This document shows, in pieces, positions 46,691 to 55,180 of a stretch of DNA of 64,000 nucleotides; positions within the stretch are counted from its first letter, which is position 1, and every line of letters starts with the position of its first letter. Source of the DNA: Bacteroidota bacterium (lineage in GTDB: Bacteria; Bacteroidota; Bacteroidia; Chitinophagales; Chitinophagaceae); NCBI GenBank assembly GCA_018268035.1, contig JAFDXI010000102.1, forward strand, positions 186,001-250,000, written 5' to 3'. Below the pieces are notes generated by a model. It saw nothing but the letters and a program-made list of their open reading frames with translations, was not told the DNA's origin and searched no databases. The position numbers and the translations under genes are program-made.

Positions 46691-47998
46691 TTAAATACCA
46701 AGAATATTGATGGGATTAAATCCGAGTCTTTTCTTTACCATACCCACAGCCATAATATTAGAGAGGGCTACTGCAATAGCTGTTGAAATAGCAGAGCCCA
46801 TTGCACCAAAAATTGGATTTAAAATTAGAGCAAGTACTACAGCCAGTACACCATTGATGATGGTGATATTGCGCATATCCTTTTCATGACCGCTCATAGT
46901 GAGGAGGTATCCCACAGAGCCGGTGGCTACATTGATAAACTGGCCTAACACCAACACCCGTAAATATCCTGAACCACCTTCAAAGCCTTTACCGAATAAT
47001 GACATCAGGAAGTTAGGGAAAAACCACATAAATAAGATTATTGGGAGGGAGGTAACAATCAAAAGCCGGGTGGTGTTGCGAACATATCTTTCCAGTTCTG
47101 TAAGCTTATTTTCTTTATACATACTTGCAAATCGCGGAGCGCTCACATACCCCACTGCTGCGAGTAAAAATGTAATGAGTACTGAAGTGTTTCTTGCCAC
47201 GGCCAGTGTGGCCAACTCCTGTGGTGTATTAAAGACACCTGCAATAAACTGCCCACTCCAGATAATCAACTGTTGCATGATGGCAACCACCCATAAGGAA
47301 GAAGAACTTTTCCATAATATAGCTGTATCAAACTTCCCTTTAACATTAGGGATGTCTTTGCGCCACCAATAGAATGATATTAAAGCTGCGATTATTGAAG
47401 AGAAAAAAAACAACATGGATGCCGTTGTAGATTCGGTTGGGTTCCAGACAAATACCAGGATAATCAAAGCGATGGGAGCAATTATTTTTAAAACTGTAAC
47501 AGAAAGAAAAACTTTTCTTAATCCCTGAAGCGCCATGCCAAATAAGTTGTAGCAGGCGAAAAAAGGAACAGATAGTGCAATCCAGATCAATGGATATTTC
47601 ATTTCGGGTTTATGAAAAAAATAAGTTGAAATAAACCCGGCAAAAATACAAATCACAATTGCGGTAATGGATGTGACCCATACACCCCATTTCATTAATG
47701 TATTGATGACGCCATGTACTTTTTCCCAATCTTTTTCTTTGCTGTAAATACTTATGAACCTTAACACAGACTGGTCTGCACCCACTCTGCCGATTGTACC
47801 TACAATAATTGCGATGGTAACAGCTAAAAAAAAGTATCCCGATTCTTTTACACCCAGGTGCCTTGCAATAATAACATTCATCAAAAAAGTAGATCCTGCG
47901 CCTGCAATCCTGACGATTAATGCAATCATTGAATGCACTAATAATTCTTTGTTTTCTTCTTTTTTAGTGAATGCTAGAAACTTATTATATGCTTTCAT
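46691..47998 (-). CDS. Wzx-like polysaccharide flippase
   Basis: 435 residues with about 12 to 14 membrane helices and the oligosaccharide-flippase pattern: LVHSMIALIVRIAGAGSTFLMNVIIARHLG at the start, GRVGADQSVLRF, and VLVLGQFINVATGSVGYLLTMSGHEKDM in the second half. Flips lipid-linked repeat units across the inner membrane. It is the last gene of the minus-strand exopolysaccharide run, 56 bases after the WecB/TagA-type glycosyltransferase. Confidence 0.88.
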   Translation of the reverse strand: MKAYNKFLAFTKKEENKELLVHSMIALIVRIAGAGSTFLMNVIIARHLGVKESGYFFLAVTIAIIVGTIGRVGADQSVLRFISIYSKEKDWEKVHGVINTLMKWGVWVTSITAIVICIFAGFISTYFFHKPEMKYPLIWIALSVPFFACYNLFGMALQGLRKVFLSVTVLKIIAPIALIILVFVWNPTESTTASMLFFFSSIIAALISFYWWRKDIPNVKGKFDTAILWKSSSSLWVVAIMQQLIIWSGQFIAGVFNTPQELATLAVARNTSVLITFLLAAVGYVSAPRFASMYKENKLTELERYVRNTTRLLIVTSLPIILFMWFFPNFLMSLFGKGFEGGSGYLRVLVLGQFINVATGSVGYLLTMSGHEKDMRNITIINGVLAVVLALILNPIFGAMGSAISTAIAVALSNIMAVGMVKKRLGFNPINILGI

Positions 47999-48054
47999 TT
48001 TATGCGGGATAGCTCAATTTTTTGCAGGCAGGAAATATAATTTTTGCTTTAGTT

Positions 48055-48843
48055 TTAGTCCCTGCTTGTTCTTTCTACTTTAAATTTTTTAATTCCCAGC
48101 AACTGAAGTGAAAAGTTCCAGACAAATAATCCATGCATGATGATATACCTTTTCCAAAGCCTTTTGAAATCTTTACCAAATAAACGGAAGACCCATTCAA
48201 AGCCTGATTTCCTGAGATATTCAGGCGCCATTTTTATCCGGCCTCCAAAAAAATCAAAAGTGGCACCTGAAGCAATTAATACAGAACCTTTGATTTTATC
48301 AAGGTGTGTATCTATCCAGTAATCCTGTTTTGGAGTGCCTAAGCCCACGCAAAAAATATCAGGTTTTAAAGCATTGATTTCATCTACAATTTGCTGGTCT
48401 TCTTCTTCAGTCATTTGCCTGAACGGAGGCGAAAAGTATCCCACTATTTTAATATGCGGGAACCGCTGCTCGAGGTATTCTTTCATTTTTATGCAAACGT
48501 CCGGAGCGCCGCCAAATAAATAAAAAGTATATCCGGTAGTTTTTGCATGTTCGGCTAACTGTAGTATGGTATCAGGTGCAGCTATCCTGTCGCAGGGTGT
48601 TTTATGAAAAAACCTGATCCATTTTACAAATGGCATACCGTCTGCACCGGTGATATCAGCAGCGTTATAAATTCTTTTAACCTCTTTATTCTGTAAAGAC
48701 AAAGCACAACAAAATGCATTCACACAGGCGATATGGTGCGACCTTCCTGATTTATCTGCTATCCATTTATCTACCAATTCAAATAATTGAGGATAAGTAA
48801 TCGGTGTTACTCCCACACCAAGAAAATTGACGTAATCTTTCAT
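48055..48843 (-). CDS. WecB/TagA/CpsF-family glycosyltransferase
   Basis: 262 residues, GT26 family: NAFCCALSLQN, GADGMPFVKWIRFF, LFGGAPDVCIKMKEYL, FCVGLGTPKQDYWID, and GATFDFFGGRIKMAPEYLRKSGFEWVFRLF. Members add a (often ManNAc-type) sugar to the undecaprenyl-linked acceptor early in repeat-unit assembly. A possible promoter, TATATTTGC on the minus strand at 48985-48977, lies 134 bases upstream, and the 219-base gap before it suggests that this gene and the flippase can be expressed separately from the genes upstream. Confidence 0.9.
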   Translation of the reverse strand: MKDYVNFLGVGVTPITYPQLFELVDKWIADKSGRSHHIACVNAFCCALSLQNKEVKRIYNAADITGADGMPFVKWIRFFHKTPCDRIAAPDTILQLAEHAKTTGYTFYLFGGAPDVCIKMKEYLEQRFPHIKIVGYFSPPFRQMTEEEDQQIVDEINALKPDIFCVGLGTPKQDYWIDTHLDKIKGSVLIASGATFDFFGGRIKMAPEYLRKSGFEWVFRLFGKDFKRLWKRYIIMHGLFVWNFSLQLLGIKKFKVERTSRD

Positions 48844-48976
48844 CTGGTTATTATTAGTTTTTTATCATCTGTTTTTCCTGATTGCCGGTTGAACCTTTCA
48901 AAGAAATTGCATCAAGGTTAGTGTTCAAAACCGGTATATATTATTATAAGTTATAGTTGTTAATAATTTTTGAGTT

Positions 48977-48985
48977 GCAAATATA
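48977..48985 (-). promoter_or_regulatory. Candidate -7 element upstream of the GT26 gene
   Basis: Minus-strand TATATTTGC matches TAnnTTTGC. It lies in the 127-base AT-rich part of the gap between the two subclusters. No clear -33 TTTG at the right distance. Confidence 0.35.
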
Positions 48986-49062
48986 TACTTATGCTTTTTA
49001 GCTTAAGATTAAAAGCGCAGCCTGATTGTATCAATATTTGTTCAAATAATATCCGCATTGGT

Positions 49063-49935
49063 TTATTTTTTATACCAGGTTATTTTATGTAATGAATAAA
49101 AGATACTGTCAATAAAATTTGAGGGCTTGTAGGTAGCATTGGTTCTTTTAAGGCTAATCATTTTTTCGACGCGCAACCTGTTGCCATCAAACAAATAACC
49201 CACTTTTAATTGGTGGTTTTCGGAGATGATATCTTTTGCTTTCTGCAGCGAGATACCAAGGTCATTTTCTATTCCTGATAAAGTGCTTAATGGATCTTTT
49301 AATAAATCCTCATAATAAATGGAAGAAAGAGCATGTTTGTTTTTTAGCTTTTTAAAAACCCAAAGAGATAAACAATTGACTGCAAGCAGATACAAGTTGG
49401 CCTTCAGCCTGCTTTTGGGTTCCTGCTCCACATCTTTTTTTTGAAAAGATTCTACTACAGCTAACGGGTTTCTTTTTATGTTGATAAAAGAAATTTGTTT
49501 ACCCAAAATCATGGAAAGGAAATATCCGCGTAATGCATATTTGGATGAATCTATGATGATATTTTTTTGAAACTGTGTTTGCACATTTGTTTGTAATGCA
49601 TCAAAAAATTTTTGCTGGAAATTTGCATATATACTGAATTGTTTTTTGTTGGGCGGTATGAATAAATAATAAAAGCTAAAATGGTGTTCAAACTTTTTGC
49701 TTAGGCCTGCATAATGAATGGGTGGTTCATTAATTTGTTTTGAGAGTCCGGTACAAACCTTTTCCCAGAAGTTCATTAATTCAATATTATTGGTGTCTGT
49801 TGGTGTTCCGTTTCTTTCTGTAAACCTGTTTAATTCCCCGGCACTGAAGACGCCTGCTGCATTGCCCAGAATAATATCTAAAAGCGTTGTGCCGCTTCTG
49901 CCGGAGCCAATGATATAAATTACCTGTTTATTCAT
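49063..49935 (-). CDS. Sulfotransferase (PAPS-dependent), fourth in the cluster
   Basis: 290 residues. 5'-phosphosulfate loop IGSGRSGTTLLDIILGN at 9-25 and 3'-phosphate motif INIKRNPLAVVESFQK around residue 153, the two PAPS-binding elements. Family members move sulfate from PAPS to hydroxyl or amino groups of sugars, peptides or small molecules. Position between the GT4 gene and the GT26 gene points to a polysaccharide acceptor. It is clearly diverged from the other sulfotransferases of the cluster, so it probably modifies a different position. Confidence 0.88.
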   Translation of the reverse strand: MNKQVIYIIGSGRSGTTLLDIILGNAAGVFSAGELNRFTERNGTPTDTNNIELMNFWEKVCTGLSKQINEPPIHYAGLSKKFEHHFSFYYLFIPPNKKQFSIYANFQQKFFDALQTNVQTQFQKNIIIDSSKYALRGYFLSMILGKQISFINIKRNPLAVVESFQKKDVEQEPKSRLKANLYLLAVNCLSLWVFKKLKNKHALSSIYYEDLLKDPLSTLSGIENDLGISLQKAKDIISENHQLKVGYLFDGNRLRVEKMISLKRTNATYKPSNFIDSIFYSLHKITWYKK

Positions 49936-49981
49936 TCGTTAAGTATGCAGCAATAATTTTTATTGTTATTGCGCCAGTCAT

Positions 49982-51028
49982 TTATTTAAAAAAAGTTTTA
50001 TAAAAATCAATAACGGAATGTTGAGAATATCTTTCTTCAACAATTGTTCTCGGAGAATAACTGTGTATATTTTTAATTACAGTAATAATAGCTTCAATAA
50101 ATTTTTCACTGTTATTCATTTCAAACCTTTCACCTGATTTTCCATTCAGCACATATTCTTTAATGGCAAATGCATCTGTCCCAACAACAGGTTTGCCACA
50201 ACTCATTGCTTCTAAAGATACCAGGCCGAGGCTTTCCTGTCTGCGCATTGTAGGAAATAACAAAATATCTATTGCATGATAAAAATTCTGCATTTCGGAA
50301 GTTGGCATTACTTCCCAGCAAACAGTGTTGTCAAAGTTTGAGAAAACAGCTTTATACCTGTTTTTTTCTTTGCCATAAAAAATATAATGCAATTGTATTT
50401 TCTTATTAACTGCTTTTTCAATTTCAGATGTTTGTTCTAATACTTTTATTAAAAGGTCTGTACCTTTTTCTGGTATAAGGCCGGATGCAAAACCGAGTTT
50501 TATTGTATTGCTATTTTCGTCAATATTATTATTTTCTGTGAAGCGGCCGGTGTCAATGCCACCACTTGGTGATGGAAAAATTTTTGATAAAGGATATTTG
50601 AACTGATCGGCCAGTTCCTGTTTGAAATATTCAGACGGGGTAATATGCAAAGTGCGGGCAGGTAATTTTTTTATTAATGGGGTAAATAAAATTGCTTTGA
50701 TTTTGCTTACATATAAATCATCGCCATGCCAATGAATCACCGGTTGTTTCATTTTTGATAAAGACCTGGTGATGGGTAATGCGTAATAAGGATATAAACT
50801 CATGAAAACATAATCGTACCTGCTGAAATCATGCTTCCATATTTTTTTATAAAACCTGATATATTGAATAAAATGTTCTTTGCTGCCTGTGAAATCTGAT
50901 TGTAAAACAAGCAGGGAAACATCATGGCCGGCAGCATCTAAAGATTCTTTGATGTTCTTTACAAAAGAGGAATGTTTGGGGTTACTTTCTGTTGGGTAAC
51001 CATTATGCATTAATAGAATTTTGCTCAT
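49982..51028 (-). CDS. Family 4 glycosyltransferase
   Basis: 348 residues from ATG 51028, overlapping the preceding sulfotransferase stop by one base (TGATG). GT-B fold: KILLMHNGYPTESNPKHSSFVKNI at the start, donor site GFASGLIPEKGTDLLIKVLEQ, and the E-x7-E region EAMSCGKPVVGTDAFAIKEYV. It transfers a sugar from a nucleotide donor; donor and linkage unknown. Being the only GT4 in the window, it cannot alone build a complex repeat unit. Confidence 0.9.
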   Translation of the reverse strand: MSKILLMHNGYPTESNPKHSSFVKNIKESLDAAGHDVSLLVLQSDFTGSKEHFIQYIRFYKKIWKHDFSRYDYVFMSLYPYYALPITRSLSKMKQPVIHWHGDDLYVSKIKAILFTPLIKKLPARTLHITPSEYFKQELADQFKYPLSKIFPSPSGGIDTGRFTENNNIDENSNTIKLGFASGLIPEKGTDLLIKVLEQTSEIEKAVNKKIQLHYIFYGKEKNRYKAVFSNFDNTVCWEVMPTSEMQNFYHAIDILLFPTMRRQESLGLVSLEAMSCGKPVVGTDAFAIKEYVLNGKSGERFEMNNSEKFIEAIITVIKNIHSYSPRTIVEERYSQHSVIDFYKTFFK

Positions 51029-52014
51029 CAACTCACCTTCCTCCAGCTACTTTGTTTATAATATTTAACGAAAAACAAAAGGCCATTGAAGAATCCTTTC
51101 TCTTTTACATGAAATTTTGCTGAGCGATAGGCATCTTCTAATTTCCATGCGAGGATTTGAAGTTTGCCCGGCTGTTTACTTTTTGTTGCAAACAACGGTT
51201 GATAATGTAACCGCTGCATTTCAGGGAAAGTTATTGTTTCAATTTTTTCGATAGATTTTTTGGATAGTTTCCTGAGGAATTTCTGCATATTGTCTTTCAC
51301 AACTTCTGATTTTCCTTTTGCGTCACCATAGTTTTCTGCAGATTTAGAAAGTGTACACATTGCAGGTTCAAACCGGATACCTAAAAATGTGCTTAGTGTT
51401 TTCATTGTGTTTTCAACATCAGTTATCAAACCTTCATACCTTACTTCAATATAATCATTGTCAAAACGGTTTTTTATTTCATTGGTCTGATGTAATACTG
51501 TGTTCCATACATAAGCAGCACGATAAATATTTTTATTCCAGATATTTCTTACCGATAATGCATAGTCTCTTGGATCTCTGATGATATGGATGAATTTTGC
51601 GCCCGGGCAAATTGATTTCAGTAATTGCAGATGATTAATGTAGCCGGGCGTCTTATCTCCATAAATCAAATCATCAGCAGGTTTTTTTACCCCGAAATAA
51701 CTAAACACTAAAAGTGAAAAACTTTCCCAGCTATTGACTTTATCTTTTTGTGTATAAAAGGTTTCATCTAATTTATAGCCAAGTTGAGAAATGAGATAGA
51801 AAAATGTGGTGTTATAAAAATCATTAAACAGATCTTCTTTTTGTGATGGATTAAAATCAAAACCCTCACCATATTTATTTATAAGCAGTGGTAAAAAATG
51901 TGTTTCAACTTCAGGTATGCTTATTTTGGAATGTTGATTCAGAAGGTCGCGCAACAATTTTGTTCCACTACGCGGCATGCCTACAACAAATATTGGTCCT
52001 TTAAAATCATTCAT
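51028..52014 (-). CDS. Sulfotransferase (PAPS-dependent), third in the cluster
   Basis: 328 residues, the longest of the set. 5'-PSB loop VGMPRSGTKLLRDLLNQH at 12-29 and 3'-PB motif IHIIRDPRDYALSVRNIWNK near residue 142. C-terminal region is Lys-rich with a possible amphipathic helix. Overlaps the GT4 start by one base and lies 13 bases after the previous sulfotransferase gene, so translation is coupled to both. Confidence 0.88.
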   Translation of the reverse strand: MNDFKGPIFVVGMPRSGTKLLRDLLNQHSKISIPEVETHFLPLLINKYGEGFDFNPSQKEDLFNDFYNTTFFYLISQLGYKLDETFYTQKDKVNSWESFSLLVFSYFGVKKPADDLIYGDKTPGYINHLQLLKSICPGAKFIHIIRDPRDYALSVRNIWNKNIYRAAYVWNTVLHQTNEIKNRFDNDYIEVRYEGLITDVENTMKTLSTFLGIRFEPAMCTLSKSAENYGDAKGKSEVVKDNMQKFLRKLSKKSIEKIETITFPEMQRLHYQPLFATKSKQPGKLQILAWKLEDAYRSAKFHVKEKGFFNGLLFFVKYYKQSSWRKVS

Positions 52015-52027
52015 CCTTATTACTTAT

Positions 52028-52906
52028 TTATTTTAACCAAACACTTAAATCCCTTTTAATTAAATCTTCAGTTTTCCTTATGTCATCAAAAAAATATTTT
52101 TCCAATAATAGTTTTTTTAAATCGGGATTGATAGCGGGTATTTTTTCTTTGCTGCTATTGATTCCCGGCAACCATTGATCTTTTATTTTTCTTCTGATTT
52201 TATAAGTAGGTAAAAAATTCTTTATAACTTTTTTGAACATGTTGGGTTGATATACGATCTTTTGTAACCATTTTGATTTTGGCATATATGCTGGTTTGAA
52301 TACCTGTCCCAAATCAAGTGTTTGTTGAGAAACGCCAAGAAAACCGAGTAAACGCTCAATGGTTTGTGCCTGGTTTTTTTTAAAATCTTCTTCGAAGATT
52401 ATATAGAAATAATGATTGGAGTTAGTAAAATATTTTTGCAGGTTTTGAATATGAACTGCATACATGCTTCTGTGGATGTGTATAAAATGCCTGTTTTCAA
52501 ATTTATTCAAATCAAATTTTTTTTCTTCTTCAATTACCTGTTCAAAGGGTTTATCAAAATACCCTCTTCTTACATTGAATAAATATTCTGAATAAGCTCT
52601 GTCAACCGGATTGCGAAGCATCAAGATAAGTTTTATATCGTTGCCCAGTAAATCGAGGATGCGTTTTGGCGCATAATCATAAAACATGTAATCGGGCGTT
52701 ATTTCGCCGACTAACTGGCCTGGCCCGGCTTGTTTGAATTGTTCTTCATACCAGGATACTCCTTTTTTAAAATTTTCATCATTATCAAAAAAATGAATTT
52801 CTTTTTGTTCCGGAAGGCAAATTTCAGGGTGTTGTGCTAAAATACTATGTAATGATGTTGTACCACTTTTAGATGTCCCGACACACAAAAACTTAGGTAA
52901 GCTCAC
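52028..52906 (-). CDS. Sulfotransferase (PAPS-dependent), second in the cluster
   Basis: 292 residues. 5'-PSB VGTSKSGTTSLHSILAQHP at 9-27 and 3'-PB ILMLRNPVDRAYSEYLFNVRRG. The HPEICLPEQKEIHFFD stretch after the loop matches the heparan/N-sulfotransferase-like subgroup, in which the Lys of PxxKEtxFF is catalytic. The gene is closely similar in plan to the neighbour at 52961, a likely old duplication. Confidence 0.9.
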   Translation of the reverse strand: MSLPKFLCVGTSKSGTTSLHSILAQHPEICLPEQKEIHFFDNDENFKKGVSWYEEQFKQAGPGQLVGEITPDYMFYDYAPKRILDLLGNDIKLILMLRNPVDRAYSEYLFNVRRGYFDKPFEQVIEEEKKFDLNKFENRHFIHIHRSMYAVHIQNLQKYFTNSNHYFYIIFEEDFKKNQAQTIERLLGFLGVSQQTLDLGQVFKPAYMPKSKWLQKIVYQPNMFKKVIKNFLPTYKIRRKIKDQWLPGINSSKEKIPAINPDLKKLLLEKYFFDDIRKTEDLIKRDLSVWLK

Positions 52907-52960
52907 TGGTTTAAATATTGGTTATTATTAGAGATATTGTTTTGATTTATTTTGTTCCAT

Positions 52961-53854
52961 TTATACCGGCTTCCATTGATTGTATAAATCTTTATTTAAT
53001 AAAGCTGATAAATTTTTTACATCTTCATCAAAATAGTTAAAGACAATTTTCCGCTCATCATTTGAAAGCGGTTTATAATCTACCTCTTTCATGTTTATTT
53101 TATCAAGTCCCTTCCTCACTTTTGTGCGTAGCAGGTATTTTATTTTAAATGGAAGCATGTTGGAAATTGTATTTTTTATTTTATTGTCTTTGCTTCTGAT
53201 AAAAAAATGGATGCTTTTAAAACGGACAGCTCCTGATTTGTTATGAACAACATCAGTATTGATTGAGACATTTTCAACAACACCCAAAAACCTGCAAACA
53301 TCCTGTACTGTTTTTTGTGCATTCTTTTTTAGGTCATTGTTAAAGATGATATAGATATTTTCTTTTGGAAACCATTTCAACCAGTTTGAAATATGTTGAT
53401 AATAGAGACCTACATAAAAATAAGACAGGTTGGTTTGTTCGTTAAAACTTCCCTTTATTCTCTGTTCCTGTAATGCAATGGTGTCAATGAAATGGTTGGA
53501 TGGTTGTTCCCATCCATTTTTAATTGCGAAATTATATGCAGAATAAGCCCTGTCAACCGGATTTCTCAACATGATTATAATCTTTGCATCTTTGTTGTAA
53601 TGGTAAATCCTTTCGGGCACTGCTAAGGTGGAGAACATGTGTACCGATGCACCACCAATTAATTTTTGTGATTGGTATGAATCATAAAACTGGTGAAAAT
53701 AATTTTCTCCTTTTTGGTAAGCCTTATCATCAATAAAAAAATGGTTTTCTTTTACAATGGGCATAAAAATATCAGGATGTTCATCAAGATATTTATATAA
53801 AGATGTCGTACCTGTTTTTTGTGCACCCACTATAAAAAAATCAACTTTCCTCAT
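52961..53854 (-). CDS. Sulfotransferase (PAPS-dependent), first in the cluster
   Basis: 297 residues. 5'-PSB VGAQKTGTTSLYKYLDEHP at 9-27, catalytic-site-like PIVKENHFFID, 3'-PB IIMLRNPVDRAYSAYNFAIKNG. Same subgroup as the gene at 52028, but the sequences differ through most of their length. Its ATG overlaps the stop of the polymerase-like gene by four bases (ATGA), so it is firmly part of the polysaccharide operon. Confidence 0.9.
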   Translation of the reverse strand: MRKVDFFIVGAQKTGTTSLYKYLDEHPDIFMPIVKENHFFIDDKAYQKGENYFHQFYDSYQSQKLIGGASVHMFSTLAVPERIYHYNKDAKIIIMLRNPVDRAYSAYNFAIKNGWEQPSNHFIDTIALQEQRIKGSFNEQTNLSYFYVGLYYQHISNWLKWFPKENIYIIFNNDLKKNAQKTVQDVCRFLGVVENVSINTDVVHNKSGAVRFKSIHFFIRSKDNKIKNTISNMLPFKIKYLLRTKVRKGLDKINMKEVDYKPLSNDERKIVFNYFDEDVKNLSALLNKDLYNQWKPV

Positions 53855-55128
53855 GCGAATTCATTTTTTATTTGCTTTCGGTTCAAGACATATACATACA
53901 CAACTGCCAATATGGTTGTTGGCGTTGGGTTTTTAATACCATGACCTGCTGCTAAAGAATGTGCTATGAAAATGGCTGTAGCTATAAATAATGCAAATCT
54001 TAAATAACTGCTTGGTTTTTCTAAGAAATCTTTGAATAAAATAAATAGGCATAAAAAGGGGAAAAGAAAAATCCAGCAGTCCTGAATATAACCATAAGCA
54101 CCCAATAGATCAACGAAATCTTTTTCAGCCTGTTTACCACCATTTTCGCCTTCGTCTTTAGAACTGGCCAGGTTGCCATATAATTTTACCCTGTATTGCA
54201 TTACCCCTGATCCGAAAAACTGTGGGATAAAATCCCTGCTATCAAAAAATTTTTCTGCAGCTATATCTTGTTCAGAACGGGGTTGCTCTGTTAGCAGATC
54301 TGCATATTTATCTGCCATGAAGGGTTTATCTTTAATAATATTATAGACGAAAATGGAAGAAATCAGAATAGCTGAAATAATTACACCTGAGTAGGCTAGT
54401 TTTCTTCCAGCATTCATGAAATTGGAATTTTTACCAAAAATGACCATGTGTGCAGTTGCAATGAATGTAATGCCTATACCACCTAAGAGTCCAGCACGGG
54501 TGCCAATAAGTGCCAATCCTAATAATACGAGAATAACTTTCCATAAACGGGCAGTTTCCTTTTTAGAAAATTGCTGGTACATACATAAGCAATAACCAAC
54601 CAGCATTGCCAGGGAGTTATCGTTTTGGTTGTTGAAATAGAAAGTGGTACCAAAACCATAATCGGTTTCATCGGTGCCATAAGTAGCATAACCAATACCA
54701 GTAATGGTTGAAAATACTATACAGGCTGCCCTTAATATCACATTAATGACAACCCAGTTAATAATAGTTTCAAAAGTGATATATCCTTTGTCTATAGTGT
54801 ATTTTAAATAAAAGGCGAGTAATGGTAAATAAAGGATTTTAAAAAACCAGGATGCCTCCATTGAGGGCGAATAAATATTGCCATAAGTTACTGCAGATAT
54901 GTTGCAGATAACAGCGAGCAGCAACATAATTAAAACATATAGCCTGTATAAATTGGCTTTGTTGTATGCAACAAAAAAGACAAAAGTGTATGCAATAACG
55001 AAAGCGCGAAAAATACTGCCTATCGGGTTTTCAAAATTATAGTAGCCATTCACCAGGTCTATGAATACAGCACCAATGAGAAATATAAATACAACGCTTT
55101 TATGTAAAAATGCTTTTGTAATGATCAT
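53851..55128 (-). CDS. Wzy/WaaL-type O-antigen polymerase-ligase family protein
   Basis: 425 residues with about 11 membrane helices and a large periplasmic loop (about 280-350) before the last helices, containing FFDSRDFIPQFFGSGVMQYR. The RAGLLGGIGITFIATAHMV segment and the C-terminal AHSLAAGHGIKNPTP region fit the O-antigen polymerase/ligase superfamily. Given Wzx, Wza and Wzc in the same run, polymerase (Wzy) is more likely than LPS ligase. Confidence 0.8.
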   Translation of the reverse strand: MIITKAFLHKSVVFIFLIGAVFIDLVNGYYNFENPIGSIFRAFVIAYTFVFFVAYNKANLYRLYVLIMLLLAVICNISAVTYGNIYSPSMEASWFFKILYLPLLAFYLKYTIDKGYITFETIINWVVINVILRAACIVFSTITGIGYATYGTDETDYGFGTTFYFNNQNDNSLAMLVGYCLCMYQQFSKKETARLWKVILVLLGLALIGTRAGLLGGIGITFIATAHMVIFGKNSNFMNAGRKLAYSGVIISAILISSIFVYNIIKDKPFMADKYADLLTEQPRSEQDIAAEKFFDSRDFIPQFFGSGVMQYRVKLYGNLASSKDEGENGGKQAEKDFVDLLGAYGYIQDCWIFLFPFLCLFILFKDFLEKPSSYLRFALFIATAIFIAHSLAAGHGIKNPTPTTILAVVYVYVLNRKQIKNEFA

Positions 55129-55180
55129 GCGAAAAACTTAAAGCGGCTATACCCGACTGTTAGTAAATACCACAACGGAA